Virus record (IMG/VR): IMGVR_UViG_3300012036_000028
Location: 1-22,884 of that record
DNA length: 22,884 nt
Strand: one strand, 5' to 3'
Origin: a virus
A program made the translations under genes and the position numbers. Shown piece after piece: positions 20,608-22,884 of the stretch (the stretch's first letter is position 1; every line of letters starts with the position of its first letter). The notes below the pieces were generated by a model. That model made no database searches. It was given only the letters and a program-made list of their open reading frames with translations, and had not been told where the DNA came from.

Positions 20608-22143
20608 TTACTCCGCTATCGGGGAGGTTACGTCTCTCCCGGCTTGCGTAAATAGAGAGCTTAAACTCTCCTTTACTCCGTCCCTAACAAATGGCCCGAC
20701 CTCTTCGGGATTCGTACCCGCCGGGACATTAACTTCGATTGGCGCAGTGACGTTCGTATCGCCTCCGCCTTTCTTTTCATTGGACGGGCCAAAGCCAAAA
20801 AGCCCGCCTATCCCATTATTTAAGACCGTGGAGGGATCAAAAGTATTTACGGCGCTTTCTTTAAGCGCGTCTAAAGCTCCCCCAAAGTCTCCTCCGGCAA
20901 TTGCCCCAATCGCTCCGCCTAAACCTCTTACGAGGGATATAGCGCCTCGAATAGGAGCCGTTATAAGGGCAATCGCCCCTTTAACTATTCCCGGAAGACT
21001 GTTAAATTTTTCTCCGACAAAATCGACCGCTCTTCCTATTTCGTCGATTATGACTCCCGTTAAGGAATCTTCGCCTTTAAAGAAAGCGATTAAATCGTCG
21101 ACGACTAGAAAAATGATGGCAAGACCGGCGGCGATTAAAGCCCCGATTAATAAGAATTTGGCCCCTAACAATAAAAGGGCGACATTTGACAAGCCGATCG
21201 CCGCGGCGAGGCCTGTAAATGCGGCTATTAGTGGAGTAGCTATCGCCAAAACCGATCCAAAGAGGAAAAGAAGTGGGCCGACAATGGCGACAAGCCCTCC
21301 GACGATTAAAATAAGCGTTTTAGCCCCTTCGGACAAGTCATTAAAAAATTCTACGACTGAAATTATTTTATTTAATACTTTAGTCGCCGCCGGGAGAAGT
21401 ATCTTCCCAAAGCTTACGGCCAAATCTGAAATCCTAGCTCCTAAGATTCTCGATCTATTGGCAAAACTATCTTGAGTCCTAGCAAAATCCCCAATCGCGT
21501 TTTTCGATTGCTCTTGGGCAATTTGGAGAGTCGCAAATGCTTTCGCCTGTCTTTCCGTCTCAAAGGTTAATCCCTTAGCGGTATTAATAGCGACTTTTTT
21601 CTTTACGTCCTCTTCGAGTATTGAGATCCCCAAAGACTTAACAGATTCTCTTTCCCCGAGTAGTGCTTTAGTAAGGGCTTTGGAAGCGCCTTCCGCTCCG
21701 CCCGAGAAGTTCGTAAAGGATGCGAGGTCGACGGCCAGCTCATTAACTTGCTTAGATAAATCCAAAGCGGACTCTTGAGTAAAGTTAAAACCTGTCAAAA
21801 GATCCGCCGTATCCCCTAAGAGAGTTTGAGCGGCGACGCCACTTTGCCCGAAATCTCTTGCAAAGTTTTTCGCCGTATCCGCCGCTTGGCCTTGAATATT
21901 CTTAAAAATTGTATTGAATTTAGAGTCCGCCTCTTCCGCGTCGCTTGCCGTCTTAATGAACGCCGCGCCCGTGGCGAGGATTGGGAGAGTTACAAAGGTA
22001 GTAAGCTTTTTACCAGCATTCGTCGCCGTTTGACTTACCTTTTGAAGTGATTTAGTCGTCGCTTTGACTTTAGAGTCGAACGCTTTTAATTGATCGTCTC
22101 TTATGTCAAATCCAATTTTTGTAAATAACTCTCTTATAACCAT
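20608..22143 (-). CDS. Tail tape measure protein
   Basis: 511 residues. The N-terminal part has helical scaffold features of tape measures (DIRDDQLKAFDSKVKATTKS, QKVSQTATNAGKKLTTFVTL, then a TP901-like core around residues 55-230: KTASDAEEADSKFNTIFKNI, GQSGVAAQTLLGDTADLLTG and LTKALLGERESVKSLGISI). Residues about 276-355 are a long hydrophobic block that could enter the host membrane after ejection. The C-terminal end has a short beta-plus-helix unit (IEVNVPAGTNPEEVG, FVRDGVKESLSSLF). At roughly 1.5 angstrom per residue the length predicts a short tail of about 75 nm. Start ATG 22143 shares a base with the stop of the frameshift extension of the chaperone gene. Confidence 0.93.
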   Translation of the reverse strand: MVIRELFTKIGFDIRDDQLKAFDSKVKATTKSLQKVSQTATNAGKKLTTFVTLPILATGAAFIKTASDAEEADSKFNTIFKNIQGQAADTAKNFARDFGQSGVAAQTLLGDTADLLTGFNFTQESALDLSKQVNELAVDLASFTNFSGGAEGASKALTKALLGERESVKSLGISILEEDVKKKVAINTAKGLTFETERQAKAFATLQIAQEQSKNAIGDFARTQDSFANRSRILGARISDLAVSFGKILLPAATKVLNKIISVVEFFNDLSEGAKTLILIVGGLVAIVGPLLFLFGSVLAIATPLIAAFTGLAAAIGLSNVALLLLGAKFLLIGALIAAGLAIIFLVVDDLIAFFKGEDSLTGVIIDEIGRAVDFVGEKFNSLPGIVKGAIALITAPIRGAISLVRGLGGAIGAIAGGDFGGALDALKESAVNTFDPSTVLNNGIGGLFGFGPSNEKKGGGDTNVTAPIEVNVPAGTNPEEVGPFVRDGVKESLSSLFTQAGRDVTSPIAE

Positions 22144-22364
22144 TATTTTTTCTTCCTTAAAAACTCTTGGATCTCTTCCTCAATGTCTATGGCCTCGTGA
22201 AAGTCCATGACGTCGCTAAGTGAGAGCTTCTCGTCGATTTCCGCATAAGTAGTCTTCCCGGCCATAATAAGTCTAAAGAAAAACCAATCGACGCTAGTCT
22301 TTCCCATATTATAACCCGCCAAGCTTCCGTCGGATACTACCCTTTTAGCTCGGCGATCTCTCCT
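22143..22364 (-). CDS. Second half of tail assembly chaperone, read by -1 frameshift
   Basis: This -1 frame is open without a stop from the slip site at 22364-22370 through the stop of the first chaperone frame to TAA 22143-22145, where it overlaps the tape measure start. After a slip at codon 140 it adds 73 residues, giving a 213-residue fusion. The coding part (VDWFFFRLIMAGKTTYAEID, EKLSLSDVMDFHEAIDIEEE, then IQEFLRKKK) is aromatic then acidic and looks like the T or E' extension of tail chaperones, whose genes always sit just before the tape measure. An internal ATG at 22307 could start a 54-residue protein but lacks a good ribosome binding site, which favours frameshifting. The slip itself is inferred from the sequence. 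Confidence 0.75.
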   Translation of the reverse strand, partial: RRDRRAKRVVSDGSLAGYNMGKTSVDWFFFRLIMAGKTTYAEIDEKLSLSDVMDFHEAIDIEEEIQEFLRKKK

Positions 22365-22783
22365 AAAAAATCGGAGTAATTTACCTCCAAAGAGAATTTA
22401 ACGAGCTTAAATAAATGCATTAAGCCTTTTTCTCTTTTGTTCATATGACTTTCAATATTAACGATCTTTTTATAGTCTTCTCCGTCCACTGAAAAAGTAA
22501 TTAAGTCCGTAGGCAAAAGATCCTTCATAAGTTTTTCAATTGCGTTCTCTTCCATCCTCTCCGTAAGGGCTTCGAGCGCCATCCCTATAATCTCCGGATT
22601 GACGTCCGCATCTAATAGAGATCCATTCCCTTTGGCGTCTTTTTGACTCTCGCCTATAAGCTTTCCAAGAGGTCTTCCAATTAATTTAAGGATTCTAGTT
22701 AAGATTTTTGAGCTCTTAAATGGGCTCAATGGATACATTTTGTAAGTGACTTCGTCTATTGTGACTTCTTTTGGCTCTCTCAT
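22337..22783 (-). CDS. Tail assembly chaperone, zero-frame product
   Basis: 148 residues: MREPKEVTIDEVTYKMYPLS start, a beta then helical pattern (KSSKILTRILKLIGRPLGKL), an acidic middle (LLDADVNPEIIGMALEALTE, then RMEENAIEKLMKDLLPTDLI) and a C-terminal KREKGLMHLFKLVKFSLEVN. This is the common form of short tail chaperones (gpG/gpE-like) that bind the tape measure while the tail tube forms around it. It has a strong ribosome binding site (GGGAGGT). The position between a probable tube gene and the tape measure, with a slippery site eight codons before its stop, fits that role. The family is inferred from place and form more than from specific motifs. Confidence 0.8.
   Translation of the reverse strand: MREPKEVTIDEVTYKMYPLSPFKSSKILTRILKLIGRPLGKLIGESQKDAKGNGSLLDADVNPEIIGMALEALTERMEENAIEKLMKDLLPTDLITFSVDGEDYKKIVNIESHMNKREKGLMHLFKLVKFSLEVNYSDFLGEIAELKG
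22364..22370 (-). promoter_or_regulatory. -1 ribosomal slippery heptamer T TTT TTA
   Basis: In the leftward mRNA the chaperone frame reads GAT TTT TTA GGA GAG, so T TTT TTA is in the exact X XXY YYZ phase for -1 slippage by two tRNAs (codons 139 and 140). The stop UAG comes eight codons further on, and the -1 frame continues open into the extension. I see no strong pseudoknot by eye right after it, so the stimulator is unknown. Confidence 0.7.
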
Positions 22784-22807
22784 TTTTTACCTCCCTACGA
22801 TAATATA

Positions 22808-22839
22808 AAGCGGAGAAGTCTTCTCTTCCCTCTCCGCTT
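22808..22839 (-). terminator. Hairpin between probable tail tube gene and chaperone gene
   Basis: Arms AAGCGGAGA and TCTCCGCTT (nine pairs, perfect) enclose a purine-rich loop of 14 bases. It lies after the stop of the gene entering from the right and before the chaperone ribosome binding site. On the leftward strand it is followed by TTATATTAT, moderately T-rich, so a partial terminator or an mRNA-stabilising hairpin are both possible. Either would let the tube be made in excess over the downstream tail proteins. Confidence 0.5.
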
Positions 22840-22856
22840 ATGAGATTAAAATTTAA

Positions 22857-22884
22857 TTAGTTTCCGCCTAAATTCATTTCTAAA
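22857..22884 (-). CDS. C-terminal end of an upstream gene, probably the tail tube
   Basis: Only the last eight codons (LEMNLGGN) and a TAA stop are inside the window; the rest lies to the right. I call it a gene end because the frame is open to the edge, a hairpin follows the stop, and a major tail tube gene is expected immediately before the chaperone and tape measure. The identity rests on gene order alone. Confidence 0.4.

Noticed and set aside
20561-21475. A 304-codon open frame on the + strand, antisense to the tape measure
   Set aside because: It is the mirror of a strongly biased coding strand: Pro, Ser, Lys and Ala-rich with no domain, no ribosome binding site and full overlap with a certain gene.
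22340-22346. A AAA GGG near the end of the chaperone frame as an alternative slip site
   Set aside because: Only the first tRNA re-pairs fully after a -1 slip; T TTT TTA eight codons before the stop fits the two-tRNA rule better. A second weak site is not excluded.
1-22884. CRISPR arrays, tRNA genes, insertion sequences, attachment sites
   Set aside because: I looked for direct repeats with spacers, cloverleaf-like segments, transposase motifs and terminal repeats and found none; the window is almost completely filled by phage genes.

Overview
The window is a piece of a double-stranded DNA bacteriophage, or a prophage, with a contractile tail (myovirus-like). Every gene I can place is a phage gene. 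Coding is almost gapless, with many ATGA and TAATG stop/start overlaps. I see no rRNA, tRNA, CRISPR array, integrase, repressor or insertion sequence, so the window does not show directly whether the phage is temperate or who the host is. An Amidase_3-type lysin and several proteins with Sec-type signal peptides suggest a diderm bacterial host, but this is inference.

Layout. (1) 1-4994, + strand: replication/recombination module. It holds a 5'-truncated acidic/lysine-rich protein, a DEDDh exonuclease, a DUF2800 PD-(D/E)XK nuclease with a Cas4/AddB-like cysteine pattern, a DUF2815 (Enc34-type) single-stranded DNA-binding protein, a family A DNA polymerase with 3'-5' exonuclease domain, and a 30-residue membrane peptide. 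(2) 22884-4991, - strand, transcribed towards the first module: tail and lysis genes. In transcription order these are the tail end of a probable tail tube gene, a hairpin, a tail assembly chaperone with an apparent -1 frameshift extension, the tape measure, a Dit-like protein, baseplate plug, hub, Gp138-type spike, a small unknown, a gp25/GPW wedge, baseplate J, and a DUF2612-type wedge protein. After these come appendage genes (two fibre proteins and a cysteine-rich exported protein). The lysis block follows (two or three small membrane proteins, a zincin-type metallopeptidase, an exported protein, an amidase). A second appendage block ends the operon (four fibre-like proteins, a permuted NlpC/P60-like protein, a protein with short L-x-G-x-I repeats, a BppU-like protein).

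The two convergent operons end on overlapping stop codons at 4991-4994, with no intergenic DNA.

Most notable: a canonical T TTT TTA slip site in the tail chaperone leading into an open -1 frame with no gap; a large fibre gene whose distal two thirds has a different base-word signature (the GATC tetranucleotide, abundant in the parts sampled elsewhere, is rare there), suggesting a swapped receptor-binding region; signal peptides on a fibre protein and its neighbour; a HExxHxxGxxH metallopeptidase inside the lysis block; and two tandem fibre genes sharing both an N-terminal peptide and a similar hairpin leader over the ribosome binding site.
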